Virus record (IMG/VR): IMGVR_UViG_3300046792_000297
Span: 39,955 to 103,954 of that record
Direction: 5' to 3' (one strand)
Length of the DNA stretch: 64,000 bases
Source: a virus
The translations under genes were made by a program, and so were the position numbers. The stretch's first letter is position 1. Every line of letters begins with the position of its first letter. The notes under the pieces were generated by a model. The model had not been told where the DNA came from. It saw nothing but the letters and a program-made list of their open reading frames with translations, and made no database searches. This document shows positions 48,702-56,568 of this stretch, one piece after another.

Positions 48702-48727
48702 ATATCCTCCGAATTTCAAGTGCGTCA

Positions 48728-48756
48728 ATCATAAGTTATCGGTTGTGATTGCGCAA
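48728..48756 (-). promoter_or_regulatory. Sigma70-like promoter for the recT operon
   Basis: Minus strand: TTGCGC, 17-base spacer, TATGAT. The predicted start is about 20 bases before recT. The spacer shares only ATCA and CCGAT with the operator-like motif of the right-end promoters. Confidence 0.65.
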
Positions 48757-48803
48757 GCACATTCGGCATCAATTTGCAAATAAGTTGGGGCATAAGTGAC
48801 TTA

Positions 48804-48857
48804 GTCATTGACTGTCAATGACGCGTCAATGACGCGGCGTAAATTACCGTAACTTAC
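48804..48857. promoter_or_regulatory. Clustered palindromes in the divergent control region
   Basis: GTCATTGAC, one base, GTCAATGAC, two bases, GTCAATGAC (48804-48833): a perfect inverted repeat plus a direct repeat. Then two adjacent GTAANTTAC palindromes (48839-48847 and 48849-48857). They lie between recT (minus) and the gene at 48882 (plus), a natural place for operators or origin iterons. Confidence 0.8.
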
Positions 48858-48881
48858 CGGCAGTGCGCCCGGAGTGTGCCT

Positions 48882-49136
48882 ATGAGTCGAGGCGTTCACC
48901 AATGGCTGAAACAGGCGTGCGTGCGCCAGCCGCGCATCAGCGGCGGCTTCGCCATGTTGCTGCTGGAGTTCAACGAGTGGTTGTGGAAGTACGAGCAGGA
49001 ACGCTGCGCCCCGGAGCAGTTCCGCGCCATGCTGGCCGCCGAAGGTTTCGGGGTGATTGAAGTGCACGGCACGCTGCTGGTGCCCGGCCTGGGCTTAGAA
49101 GAGGACTGGGAAGCGTGCAAGCCGTTGATGGGTTAG
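48882..49136 (+). CDS. Small winged-helix-like phage protein
   Basis: 84 aa, CGGAG 9 bases before ATG. H-Q-W-L-K-Q-A-C, then S-G-G-F-A-M-L-L-L-E-F-N-E-W-L-W and F-R-A-M-L-A-A-E-G-F-G-V resemble the C-terminal winged-helix region of D5-type phage primases, here as a stand-alone protein. First gene right of the control region. After it, 49137-49245 shows nothing that I can name. Confidence 0.6.
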   Translation: MSRGVHQWLKQACVRQPRISGGFAMLLLEFNEWLWKYEQERCAPEQFRAMLAAEGFGVIEVHGTLLVPGLGLEEDWEACKPLMG

Positions 49137-49245
49137 AATGCTGGCAAGGCGGCGGCGTCACGCGGACGACTGAACGGGTCCAACGCTGGTAGTCGGGAAG
49201 GACGGCCAGTATCCAACCTGGCCCGCCGTGATACAGGAGACTTAG

Positions 49246-49905
49246 ATGGCCACCACGGTTGCACCCAAGACCGAACCGCTGCCGACCAGGATGCAGCACT
49301 TACCCGTCGACCCCAAGCGCGGATTCGTAGTGCCCTGGTTTGTCGATTGGATCGATGGCGTGCCCGAGTTTCGCGCGATGGACGGGTCGAAGTATCTGCG
49401 AGCAATTCGCGAGAAACTGTGCTGGGTGTGCGGCAATAAACTGGCGGGCGTGTTCGTGTTTGTCGCGGGACCCATGTGCGGAATCAACCGCACCAGTTCC
49501 GAGCCGCCCAGCCACATCGAGTGCGGACGCTGGTCGGCGCGAAACTGCCCGTTCTTGTCGAACCCCAACATGGTGCGCCGCGAGGACGACCTGATCAACA
49601 ACGCCAAGTTTCGCGACGGTGCTCCTGGCGTTGCTATTGCCCGCAATCCGGGCGTGGCTATGCTCTGGTTCACGCGCGAATATGAACTCTTCAACGACGG
49701 CAAGGGTCGAGCGCTCATCTTGATGGGTAGGCCAAGCGGCGTCGAGTGGTACTGTTACGGTCGCGCCGCCACGCGGGACGAGGTCGAGGAATCCATCGAC
49801 AACGGCATTGGGGCGCTGGAAGCGATGGCCCGCACCGAACCGGGCGGCATGGAAGACCTGGCGCGGAAGCGGCAGCGGTTCCAACGCTGGCTGCCGACGG
49901 CGTAA
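49246..49905 (+). CDS. Conserved phage protein with CxxC/GPMC zinc site
   Basis: 219 aa. M-Q-H-L-P-V-D ... V-P-W-F-V-D-W-I-D-G-V-P-E-F-R, C-W-V-C-G, G-P-M-C, N-R-T-S-S-E-P-P-S-H-I-E-C and C-P-F-L-S-N-P form a widespread phage family without known function; the Cys/His set suggests zinc binding. Ends in TAA inside palindrome site 14. Confidence 0.75.
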   Translation: MATTVAPKTEPLPTRMQHLPVDPKRGFVVPWFVDWIDGVPEFRAMDGSKYLRAIREKLCWVCGNKLAGVFVFVAGPMCGINRTSSEPPSHIECGRWSARNCPFLSNPNMVRREDDLINNAKFRDGAPGVAIARNPGVAMLWFTREYELFNDGKGRALILMGRPSGVEWYCYGRAATRDEVEESIDNGIGALEAMARTEPGGMEDLARKRQRFQRWLPTA

Positions 49906-49913
49906 TCATTATT
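49901..49913. repeat. Dispersed palindrome site 14
   Basis: CGTAATCATTATT, 10 of 12, containing the TAA stop and ending just before GGGAGGG of the next gene. Confidence 0.65.
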
Positions 49914-49923
49914 GGGAGGGTCG

Positions 49924-50346
49924 ATGCGAGGGTTAGTGATCGACGAGGAAGTGCGAGGAAGGGTGCAGCGCGTACTGGCTTACGCGGAGCAGAACGTCTA
50001 CCATCCACGCAAGGGGCGGCTGCCGGGCAACGATGCCCGGCTGGTGCTCCAACTCAACACCTACTGCTGCGTGTTCAGCTACACGATGGATCAGTCGACC
50101 GGCGACCTCTACCGGCACCTGTCCATCTCCATTCCCCGCGAGGGTTACATGGCGCACCCGGTCGTGGTCGCCGAGCTTGCCGGGCTCTACGGCTTCAGCG
50201 GCCACGAGCAAGGCGTGGAGGCCCGGCTGGCCAATGGCGCGTGGCTGATCAATGTGAACAAGCAGGACCACTGTATTGTGCTGGGTGAGAAGCTGGCCGA
50301 CGAGCAGAGCCAGGCCATCCTGGCGAAAGTCGAGAGCCGCGCATGA
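49924..50346 (+). CDS. Hypothetical phage protein
   Basis: 140 aa, GGGAGGG 3 bases upstream. Alpha/beta protein (R-V-Q-R-V-L-A-Y-A-E-Q-N, C-C-V-F-S-Y-T-M-D, L-S-I-S-I-P). ATGA overlap with the next gene. No family recognised. Confidence 0.65.
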   Translation: MRGLVIDEEVRGRVQRVLAYAEQNVYHPRKGRLPGNDARLVLQLNTYCCVFSYTMDQSTGDLYRHLSISIPREGYMAHPVVVAELAGLYGFSGHEQGVEARLANGAWLINVNKQDHCIVLGEKLADEQSQAILAKVESRA

Positions 50347-50585
50347 CGATCCAGTACGAAGAGCCGGGAGTGCCGGTCGAGCGGGCCGTGTTCACCGACA
50401 TGCAGGGCAAGCCGCTTTGGGAAGAACAGCCCTACCAGTTCTCGCGGATGAGCGCGGTCGGTGAGTATCTGGTACAGGCGGGTCAGCCCTACACCGTGGT
50501 CCGCGTAGCGGTGTGTGAGGGCTGCATGTACGTTAACCTGGAAGCGATGGATCGCGAGGTTCCCCTCACTGGTGTGGCCCGATGA
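50343..50585 (+). CDS. Hypothetical protein
   Basis: 80 aa, ATGA overlaps on both sides. Beta-rich end with V-C-E-G-C-M-Y. Tightly coupled to the ParB-domain gene that follows. Confidence 0.6.
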   Translation: MTIQYEEPGVPVERAVFTDMQGKPLWEEQPYQFSRMSAVGEYLVQAGQPYTVVRVAVCEGCMYVNLEAMDREVPLTGVAR

Positions 50586-51280
50586 GCAAGTCCGGTCCCA
50601 CCGACTTGGCCGCCTACCATGCCGGGTCGCCCGGCCAGAAGGCGTGGATCACGCGCAAGAGCCGCGAAGCCAGCCAGTCGCGTCAGCCGGTGCAGGCGAC
50701 CGGCGAGGTCATGCCGCCCAAGGATGACTTCACTTCCCTCTCCGATCTGACACCCGACCCGCGCAACGCCCGCAAGCATGGCGAGCGCAACATCGCCACG
50801 CTGGAGAAGAGCCTGGAACAATTCGGCGCGGCCCGCTCCATCGTGGTCGACGAGCATGGCCGCATCCTGGCCGGGAACGGCGTGGTGGAGGCGGCGGCCA
50901 ACGTGGGCATCGAACGGGTGAAGACGGTGGAGGCGGATGGCAACGAGATCATCGCCGTGGTGCGGCGCGGGCTGACCGAAGCGCAGAAGCTGGGCCTGGC
51001 CGTGGCCGACAACCGGGTCGCCGAGTTGGCCGAGTGGGACACCACCATGCTGGCGCAGATCGGCACCGAGATCGACCTGACCCCGTTCTTTACCGAACAG
51101 GAACTGGGCGACTTGCTCAGCGACACCGAGCACCTGCGCGAAGTGGAGAAGTCGCTCCAGCCCAAACAGTTCGTGCGGGTGCTGGTCTCGGTGCCCATCG
51201 ACCACGCCGCCGAAGCCAAGGAACTGCTCGACCAACTGGCCACCGTACCGGAGATCGAGATTGACTACTCGGCGAATTGA
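50582..51280 (+). CDS. ParB/Srx-fold protein
   Basis: 232 aa. After an N-terminal G-Q-K-A-W-I-T-R-K motif, the ParB N-terminal fold: L-T-P-D-P-R-N-A-R-K-H, L-E-Q-F-G-A-A-R-S-I-V-V-D-E-H-G-R-I-L-A-G-N, and A-V-A-D-N-R-V-A-E-L-A-E-W-D. No C-terminal DNA-binding HTH is evident. Phage proteins of this type often sit next to methyltransferases. A CTP-dependent or nuclease activity is possible but not shown. Confidence 0.78.
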   Translation: MSKSGPTDLAAYHAGSPGQKAWITRKSREASQSRQPVQATGEVMPPKDDFTSLSDLTPDPRNARKHGERNIATLEKSLEQFGAARSIVVDEHGRILAGNGVVEAAANVGIERVKTVEADGNEIIAVVRRGLTEAQKLGLAVADNRVAELAEWDTTMLAQIGTEIDLTPFFTEQELGDLLSDTEHLREVEKSLQPKQFVRVLVSVPIDHAAEAKELLDQLATVPEIEIDYSAN

Positions 51281-51289
51281 AGGATGGAC

Positions 51290-51709
51290 ATGACCAATCA
51301 ACAACTCACCGCGCTCAGCTTTCCGTGCGTCGAAGCCGAAGAGACCGGCGACCGCCGCTTCTATCGAGTGGTCGCGGACTGGAGTGTCGGGCTGACGGTC
51401 AACGTCGGCTTCGAGTGAATTGAGTTCTTTGCTGGGCTGCCCGTGTGGCACGCCTCGATTGCCAGTCCCGACCTCAAGCGTATGCGTACCAGGCCGGTGT
51501 GGGAGTGGACCGGAGCCATGCACGACAAGGCGCGGAAGATTCTGACCGATAGCCTTCGCGGCGTCGGTACGGACTGGGAGAGTTCGAGCGCGGGCGACAT
51601 CGCCATCCACACGCGCAGACGGCTGTCGCGGGAGGAAGCACGAGCGCTGTATGCCATTCTGCCCACCGCGCCGGTCTTCACCCACGGCAAGGCATTGGAA
51701 CTGCTATGA
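51290..51709 (+). pseudogene. Phage gene interrupted by an in-frame TGA
   Basis: A single frame runs from ATG 51290 (AAGGA 5 bases upstream) to 51709 except for TGA at 51416-51418. Upstream: C-V-E-A-E-E-T-G-D-R-R-F-Y-R-V-V-A-D-W-S-V. Downstream, with no good start near: I-E-F-F-A-G-L-P-V-W-H-A-S-I-A ... W-E-W-T-G-A-M-H-D-K-A-R-K-I-L, ending with overlap into the next gene. The two parts look like one protein of 139 aa with TGA replacing a sense codon such as Trp. Read-through, mutation or sequence error are all possible. Confidence 0.6.
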
Positions 51710-51966
51710 CCATGAATCCCTGGCTCAAGGAATGGAATGTTTGGGTTGAGTTGACCCGCCTGGAGCGCACCGCGCTGATCGAAGTTCTTATTGACTACTA
51801 TCGCCGCGTGGACGCCACGCAGGAATTTGTGGACGTGGCGACGGGACAAACCATTAACGTAGGGGACCTGATCACGATCTTGACCAGCAAAGCCCGCGAC
51901 CAGGATGGTAACTACGTCGGCTTTGCTCTCGATAAATTACACCCAGAGCCGGGACCAATTCAGTGA
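51706..51966 (+). CDS. Hypothetical helical protein
   Basis: 86 aa, ATGA overlap with the interrupted gene, GTGA overlap with the next. N-terminal W-L-K-E-W-N-V-W-V-E-L-T-R-L-E-R-T-A-L-I-E-V helix. No family recognised. Confidence 0.6.
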   Translation: MTMNPWLKEWNVWVELTRLERTALIEVLIDYYRRVDATQEFVDVATGQTINVGDLITILTSKARDQDGNYVGFALDKLHPEPGPIQ

Positions 51967-52502
51967 CCACCAAGACCGATAACTCCTTCCTGCGCGACAA
52001 GGTTCAGCTTCGCGTGAACAACCTTCCGCCCGGCGACCTGCGGGTGCTCGACTGCTACTCGGGCAAGGGCCTGATCTGGGCCGCCGTCCAGCGGCTCACG
52101 GGGCGCAAGATCACCGTGCTGCCCATCGACAAGCGCGGCGACAAGGATGACTTCCACCTGCCCGGCGACAACCTTGCCTACCTGGAGACGCTCGACCTGA
52201 GTAAGTTCAACGTGGTGGATTTAGACGCCTACGGCGTACCGTTCGAGCAGATCGAGTGCCTGGTGCGGCGGCGCTATCAGGGCACCGTGTTCGTGACCGC
52301 CATCCAGAGCGTGATGGGCCGGTTGCCAAACGCCATGCTGGAAGCGGTTGGCTTCACCGCAGCCCAGATCGACAAGGCTCCCACACTGCTCTGCAAGCGC
52401 GGGTTCGAGTACATGCTTCAATACCTGGCCAGCATCGGCGTCAGCCGTATCCGGCACCGTTCAGTAGCTCGCAAACATTACTTCGTTATGGAGATGAAAT
52501 GA
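51963..52502 (+). CDS. SAM-dependent methyltransferase-like protein
   Basis: 179 aa. L-R-V-L-D-C-Y-S-G-K-G-L-I-W resembles the class I methyltransferase motif I; P-I-D-K-R is a possible acidic ribose-binding position, and V-V-D-L-D-A-Y-G fits motif IV. Length is short for a DNA methylase. It could be a nucleic-acid or small-molecule methyltransferase. Start GTG overlaps the previous stop. Confidence 0.65.
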   Translation: MTTKTDNSFLRDKVQLRVNNLPPGDLRVLDCYSGKGLIWAAVQRLTGRKITVLPIDKRGDKDDFHLPGDNLAYLETLDLSKFNVVDLDAYGVPFEQIECLVRRRYQGTVFVTAIQSVMGRLPNAMLEAVGFTAAQIDKAPTLLCKRGFEYMLQYLASIGVSRIRHRSVARKHYFVMEMK

Positions 52503-53242
52503 TTAAGCGCATCAAACGCATGGACGTTTCCCCGCTTTGGAGTTGCAGTATCCAACTGGCCAGGGAGAACTGGGCCACGCAGCCGTCGCCGTACACGGTT
52601 GACGGCGAGACCTACACCGCCACTTACTCGGTGGGCGAGGTCAGCCCGATTGACACCAGCTTTTGCACCCGGTTCCATCTCGACACCAGTAGCGCCGCCT
52701 CTGCGCTGTTCAGCCTGGCCTTGTGCTCCAACAATTTGGGAATCTTAGGAGCGGACAGCGACCACACCGTGCTGCCCTCGATCAGAGAAATCATCTATTC
52801 CGGCGAGTGGTACGTTGATCCAGCCGAGACCGACAATGTCGGCTCGGTCGAGTTAGATTTCAGCCTGTTCCTCGACACCACCTACATCCCCGGCGCGTTC
52901 CATTTTCGGCGGAGTCAGCTAAACGGGGAGAACTCGTTTCCCGATGAGTGGGACATCACCAACGGCAACAACCAATGGCAACCGACCGGCATTAGGGGCG
53001 TGGTCAGAGAGAAGGATTGGAACTCGTTCTCGCTGCACCTGGACGTGGATGCGGCGGCCAACTTTAGGTATCACTCCATCGAAATGAACGGCGACAAAGC
53101 GATCCTCGACTGGTCCTACGCCCCGATCATCCTTCCGGCCCACGCAGGATGGTGGGGAGCGCAGCCCAATGTGCAGGGCGACGCACTGAAGCGACCGCTC
53201 GACCTCTGGACGCGCGACCTTGCCGCCGAGGTCACCAACTAA
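52499..53242 (+). CDS. Beta-rich hypothetical protein
   Basis: 247 aa, ATGA overlap, start ATG ATT AAG. Many short strands with aromatic residues (T-Y-T-A-T-Y-S-V-G, F-H-F-R-R-S-Q, W-S-Y-A-P-I-I-L-P-A-H-A-G-W-W-G). Could be a lectin-like or virion-decoration domain; not recognised. The TAA stop lies in palindrome site 15. Confidence 0.55.
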   Translation: MIKRIKRMDVSPLWSCSIQLARENWATQPSPYTVDGETYTATYSVGEVSPIDTSFCTRFHLDTSSAASALFSLALCSNNLGILGADSDHTVLPSIREIIYSGEWYVDPAETDNVGSVELDFSLFLDTTYIPGAFHFRRSQLNGENSFPDEWDITNGNNQWQPTGIRGVVREKDWNSFSLHLDVDAAANFRYHSIEMNGDKAILDWSYAPIILPAHAGWWGAQPNVQGDALKRPLDLWTRDLAAEVTN

Positions 53243-53250
53243 TCATTATT
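53238..53250. repeat. Dispersed palindrome site 15
   Basis: ACTAATCATTATT, 11 of 12, containing the stop of the last plus-strand gene of this block, in a 31-base convergent gap. Confidence 0.75.
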
Positions 53251-53273
53251 CGAGCGTGGCGGTGCTCCCGCAA

Positions 53274-53735
53274 CTAGACTTCCCCCGTTGCAATTCCTAG
53301 AACTTTTGAAGTTTGAATCATGTGTCGCCGTGCGCCCTCGGGGTCCGTTTTGCTTACTGCATGGTTCCCGAATCCATCTTCGGGGCGAATGGCATGGAGG
53401 CAATGAGGACAACACGGCAGCATATTGTGCCTACGCCACGCCTTTTCAACCTTCAATGCGGCTTTGTGCGTAACGTTCTTTGCGATTTCCTCGTCAAGCT
53501 GCTTACGGTCAGCGTCCAGCCTCTCACGCATACGCTTTAGACCCTCATTCATCGTGAGGAACGCCCACCATGCCGTGACTTGCTTTTTGCAGTCCTTGCA
53601 CTCAACCGTCTGACCGTTCTCGTCGAAGAGTAAGTGAAGGTGCGGGCACCCTATGTCGGTCGAGAAGCGTAGACCGTGAGTGTCTCCCTTCACTTCAATC
53701 CGGTAGTCCTCAATATTGAAAACCTTCAAAATCAT
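53274..53735 (-). CDS. Zinc-binding hypothetical protein
   Basis: 153 aa, GGGGGAG 3 bases before ATG. C-P-H-L-H-L and C-K-D-C, then later C-C-P-H-C-L-H-A form two possible zinc sites separated by a helical region. ATGA overlap with the HNH gene. Confidence 0.6.
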   Translation of the reverse strand: MILKVFNIEDYRIEVKGDTHGLRFSTDIGCPHLHLLFDENGQTVECKDCKKQVTAWWAFLTMNEGLKRMRERLDADRKQLDEEIAKNVTHKAALKVEKAWRRHNMLPCCPHCLHAIRPEDGFGNHAVSKTDPEGARRHMIQTSKVLGIATGEV

Positions 53736-54322
53736 ATCTCCCCCGGCGAGGACGGCACATTATTGCGAACGCGGCGGTTCTCGCGCTCGACCTGGTTGTG
53801 GTGCTGGCGGCAAAGCGTGATGCCGTTCGACACGTCGTAGCGCAGGTCGGGGTAGTCCATGAAGGGCAGGATGTGGTGGGCGTGCAGCCCCTTCCACCGG
53901 CCCTGGCTCTCGGTTGCGCCGCAGCCGCGCCACTGGCAGCGATGACCGTCGCGGGCCAGCACCTGCTTGCGCCAGGAGCGGGTCCGCGCCTTGGCGATCT
54001 TCAAGGCCGAGCACACGCCGCCCTTCCAGGCGTGGCTCTTCTCGCCGCGCTGGGCCAGGCCGATCTTCAGGCGGTGCTCGGGCGTCAGGCAGCGTTGGCG
54101 CAGCTTGGCCAGCGTGGCTTCGCTGTGGCGGCGCAGCCGCCCCGCCTCGGCGATGCGCTGGCGCGTGGCTTCCGTGTGGTGGCGGCCCTGCTTGGCGGCC
54201 CGCATCTTCTCGATCACGGGCGCAGGCATACGCTTGCCGGTCCAGTAGCCGGGCCTGCCGGTCTGGGCGCGGGAGATCGCGGCCTTGTGAGCCTCGGAGA
54301 TCGGCTTGCGCTTCTGCTTCAT
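53732..54322 (-). CDS. HNH homing-type endonuclease with NUMOD3 repeats
   Basis: 196 aa. The N-terminal half has NUMOD3-like repeats (S-E-A-H-K-A-A-I-S-R-A-Q-T-G, V-I-E-K-M-R-A-A-K-Q-G-R-H, T-P-E-H-R-L-K-I-G-L-A-Q-R-G) that contact DNA. The C-terminal HNH: C-Q-W-R-G-C-G, L-H-A-H-H-I-L-P-F, N-G-I-T-L-C-R-Q-H-H. Probably a free-standing mobile nuclease. AAT AAT codons at its end give a half palindrome. Confidence 0.85.
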   Translation of the reverse strand: MKQKRKPISEAHKAAISRAQTGRPGYWTGKRMPAPVIEKMRAAKQGRHHTEATRQRIAEAGRLRRHSEATLAKLRQRCLTPEHRLKIGLAQRGEKSHAWKGGVCSALKIAKARTRSWRKQVLARDGHRCQWRGCGATESQGRWKGLHAHHILPFMDYPDLRYDVSNGITLCRQHHNQVERENRRVRNNVPSSPGEI

Positions 54323-54858
54323 CGCACCAGGGCGTTGATGGCCTGCATCTCGAAGTTGATGTGTTGCTGCGCGAAGGTCGTCGCATCTTCTAGCCGACCT
54401 TGGTTGAACCGTTGCCAGCTTCCATCCTCTGGATCGACCAGCCAGATTTGCGGGATGCCCATCGCCTCGTAAAGACGCAGGTTGCGCATCATTCTACCCA
54501 CCCGATTCGCCGGGCTCCAGACCTCGAACACGGCCAGCGGAGGCGTGACGGCGATCCGCTCGCGGGGCGTGGCGGCGTCGAGGATGGCCACGTCGGCGAT
54601 CAGGTAGTTCTCGGCTTTGACCTGCACTCGAAGCTCGGGCCGCACGCGGATGTTCCATTCTTCCGCGTGCTGGGCGAACCACAACTGAATCGCTAGTTGC
54701 CAAGCAGAGTGATTGTCTTCACCCACAGGTCGCTCCTCGATCTGGCCGTTGATAAAGTTGGCATCCGGTTGCCACTCGGCGGAGTGGAGGTAGTGGGCCA
54801 GCGCATTGGGCGTGGTGGCGGTGTCGTGAAGAACGGAAGCGCCAGGATTGATCGACAT
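54319..54858 (-). CDS. Uma2-family restriction-endonuclease-like protein
   Basis: 179 aa. N-G-Q-I-E-E-R-P-V-G, R-P-E-L-R-V-Q-V, L-I-A-D-V-A-I-L-D, V-F-E-V-W-S-P and Y-E-A-M-G-I-P-Q-I-W-L-V-D-P-E-D are the Uma2/DUF820 signature, a PD-(D/E)XK fold abundant in cyanobacteria and some soil bacteria. Its role in phage is unknown. ATGA overlap with the HNH gene. Confidence 0.82.
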   Translation of the reverse strand: MSINPGASVLHDTATTPNALAHYLHSAEWQPDANFINGQIEERPVGEDNHSAWQLAIQLWFAQHAEEWNIRVRPELRVQVKAENYLIADVAILDAATPRERIAVTPPLAVFEVWSPANRVGRMMRNLRLYEAMGIPQIWLVDPEDGSWQRFNQGRLEDATTFAQQHINFEMQAINALVR

Positions 54859-54868
54859 GGCGTGAACC

Positions 54869-55693
54869 TCAGTGGTGCTGCGGCACGCGCAGCGGGTTAG
54901 GATAGTCCTTGGGAAGATACTTCTGCAAATCCTTTTTGATGTAGTGGGCCGCGCCCAGCGATTGCAGCAGGTCCACCATGCGGTGGGTGTAGCTCTCCCA
55001 GTCGGTGCTGGCGGTCATGGGCAGGTAGTTGGCCCGGCCCACTTTGTAGAGGTCCACAAAGCCGTGCGTGGCCCGCACAATGGCCATCGAGGATTCGCAG
55101 TCCAACGTGGGCTCCAGGCTCACCCAGGTGAAGATGCCCTGCTGGTGAAACTTCTGAATAGCCGCGATGCGGTCCTCGGGCATGGCCGCGTTGCGCTCCC
55201 ACTTCTTCGAGAACGTGTCGTCCAGGCTGGTCAGCGTGGAAGCAAAGGCGTCTCGCTGGGGACGGAAGAGATCGAGATCACGCAGCGCCCTGGTGCCGCC
55301 CTTGGTCAGCGTGCAGAAGCCCAGGCCGTGGTCGCGCAGCACTTCGATGGAGTTGCGGGTCAGCAGGGTGGCCGAAGGGCTGTACACGTCCGTGGTGAAG
55401 CTGAACATGACCTGTTCGGTGATCCCGGCGGCCTGATACTTGCGGGCATCTTTGGTCAGGTGGAACAGGTAGTTGGGACGTTCGACTGCGCCCGCATCGA
55501 ATTCCGCCCGGTCCATGCGCAGCACCTTGGGCACGTAGCAGTAGGCGCAGCCGTGGCCGCAGCCCCGATAGGGATTGGCCGCCAGCGGAGAATACTCCCC
55601 GGCCTGGCCAGCCGGGGCATAGATGTAAGAGCAGCCAGGCAAAGCCTGGCTTTGCTGGGGTTGGGGTTCGATCTGAAACAAGGGAGTTTGCAT
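54869..55693 (-). CDS. Radical SAM protein, spore-photoproduct-lyase-like
   Basis: 274 aa. C45-x3-C49-x2-C52 (R-G-C-G-H-G-C-A-Y-C-Y-V) is the [4Fe-4S] radical SAM motif, preceded by A-N-P-Y. The order (S-F-T-T-D-V-Y, L-C-T-K-G-G-T-like C-T-L-T-K-G-G-T, W-V-S-L-E-P-T) fits COG1533 DNA-repair-photolyase-type proteins found in many phages. ATG 55693 has GAGG 6 bases upstream, with the promoter just before. Confidence 0.82.
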   Translation of the reverse strand: MQTPLFQIEPQPQQSQALPGCSYIYAPAGQAGEYSPLAANPYRGCGHGCAYCYVPKVLRMDRAEFDAGAVERPNYLFHLTKDARKYQAAGITEQVMFSFTTDVYSPSATLLTRNSIEVLRDHGLGFCTLTKGGTRALRDLDLFRPQRDAFASTLTSLDDTFSKKWERNAAMPEDRIAAIQKFHQQGIFTWVSLEPTLDCESSMAIVRATHGFVDLYKVGRANYLPMTASTDWESYTHRMVDLLQSLGAAHYIKKDLQKYLPKDYPNPLRVPQHH

Positions 55694-55709
55694 TTTCAAC
55701 CTCAATGTT

Positions 55710-55738
55710 AGTATAGCACATTAATCAGAATCATGCCA
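55710..55738 (-). promoter_or_regulatory. Promoter of the radical SAM operon with operator-like spacer
   Basis: Minus strand: TGGCAT, 17-base spacer, TATACT. The spacer contains ATTCTGATTAATG, matching the 13-base motif of three other promoters. The predicted leader is only about 10 bases. Confidence 0.7.
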
Positions 55739-55744
55739 GACGAT

Positions 55745-56530
55745 TCATCGGTGCCCGTTCTTGGCCGCCATCCTGGCTCGCTGCCTCAAGTTTTCCGGGC
55801 AGCGCGGGATGTGCTTGCGCATCTCCACGGTGCCGAATGGCAGCCCGCAAAATTCGCAATCCTTCAAGGTCGGCTTGCGTCCCGCTCCGTCGCGCTTCGC
55901 GAACTTGCTGGCAATGTACGTGCGCGTGATTGGTTCGTGGCACTGGGGGCAAGTGATCGACCGGACCGGCGGCTTCTCCTTGACCGCCTGCTCGGGTTGA
56001 TTCATGGGCTTGCGTCCCGCTCCATCGCGCAAAGCGAAGTTGCGGGCGATGTAGGTGCGCTTGATGCGGTAGCCGCACTTGGGGCAAGGCAGCGTGGCGC
56101 GGCTGGCTTCCCGCTTGGTGGTCTTCTGGAGGCGCAGGTTGTCGCGCGTGTTCCGCAGCGTATTCGTGGGGTCGATAAACTCCACGCGATCCTTTTCCTT
56201 GGCCCGCATGACCTCGCGGTGCATCTGGATGGGCCGCTTCTGCCCCTGGTCGTCGTACTCGATGCGTTGCGCATAGAACCGGCCCGTTCGCGGGTCTTCG
56301 CGAGCCAGCCATTCGTACTGGGACAGGCGTGGATAATCGACCGCATCCACGGTGGCAAGCTGGTCGCGAGTCAGCGGGATGTAGCGGATCGGCTTGCTGC
56401 GTGGCTGCCGGGGCTTCGCTCGTGGCTGCCGGAACTGGTGACCGCGCAGATACGTCTGAGGTTTACCTTCACGCGAATAATTAACAGGCAGCCCGCAGCC
56501 GCAAGCGCATAGTTGCGGTTTGGTGGCCAT
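55745..56530 (-). CDS. Degenerate AP2/HNH-like protein with zinc knuckles
   Basis: 261 aa, GGAG 6 bases before ATG 56530. I-P-L-T-R-D-Q-L-A-T-V-D, L-S-Q-Y-E-W-L-A, Y-A-Q-R, I-Q-M-H-R-E-V and V-E-F-I-D-P-T-N-T-L-R-N-T-R-D-N-L-R follow homing AP2/HNH proteins, but the canonical V-D-H has become V-E-F, so HNH catalysis is probably lost. A duplicated block (C-P-K/Q-C ... R-T-Y-I-A-x-x-F-A-x-R-D-G-A-G-R-K-P) follows, plus other CxxC pairs. It may now be a DNA-binding regulator. Confidence 0.65.
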   Translation of the reverse strand: MATKPQLCACGCGLPVNYSREGKPQTYLRGHQFRQPRAKPRQPRSKPIRYIPLTRDQLATVDAVDYPRLSQYEWLAREDPRTGRFYAQRIEYDDQGQKRPIQMHREVMRAKEKDRVEFIDPTNTLRNTRDNLRLQKTTKREASRATLPCPKCGYRIKRTYIARNFALRDGAGRKPMNQPEQAVKEKPPVRSITCPQCHEPITRTYIASKFAKRDGAGRKPTLKDCEFCGLPFGTVEMRKHIPRCPENLRQRARMAAKNGHR

Positions 56531-56568
56531 TAGTTTCTCCATTTGTTGAGTATCTCATCAATTCTGTT

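Noticed and set aside
50582-51280. ParB-domain protein as the reader of the dispersed palindromes
   Set aside because: Attractive because parS sites are palindromes, but no C-terminal HTH is visible in this protein; kept only as a weak possibility.
51284-53242. Genetic-code change (TGA as Trp) to explain the interrupted gene
   Set aside because: TGA ends many genes with coupled ATGA and GTGA junctions in the same region, so it is used as a stop.
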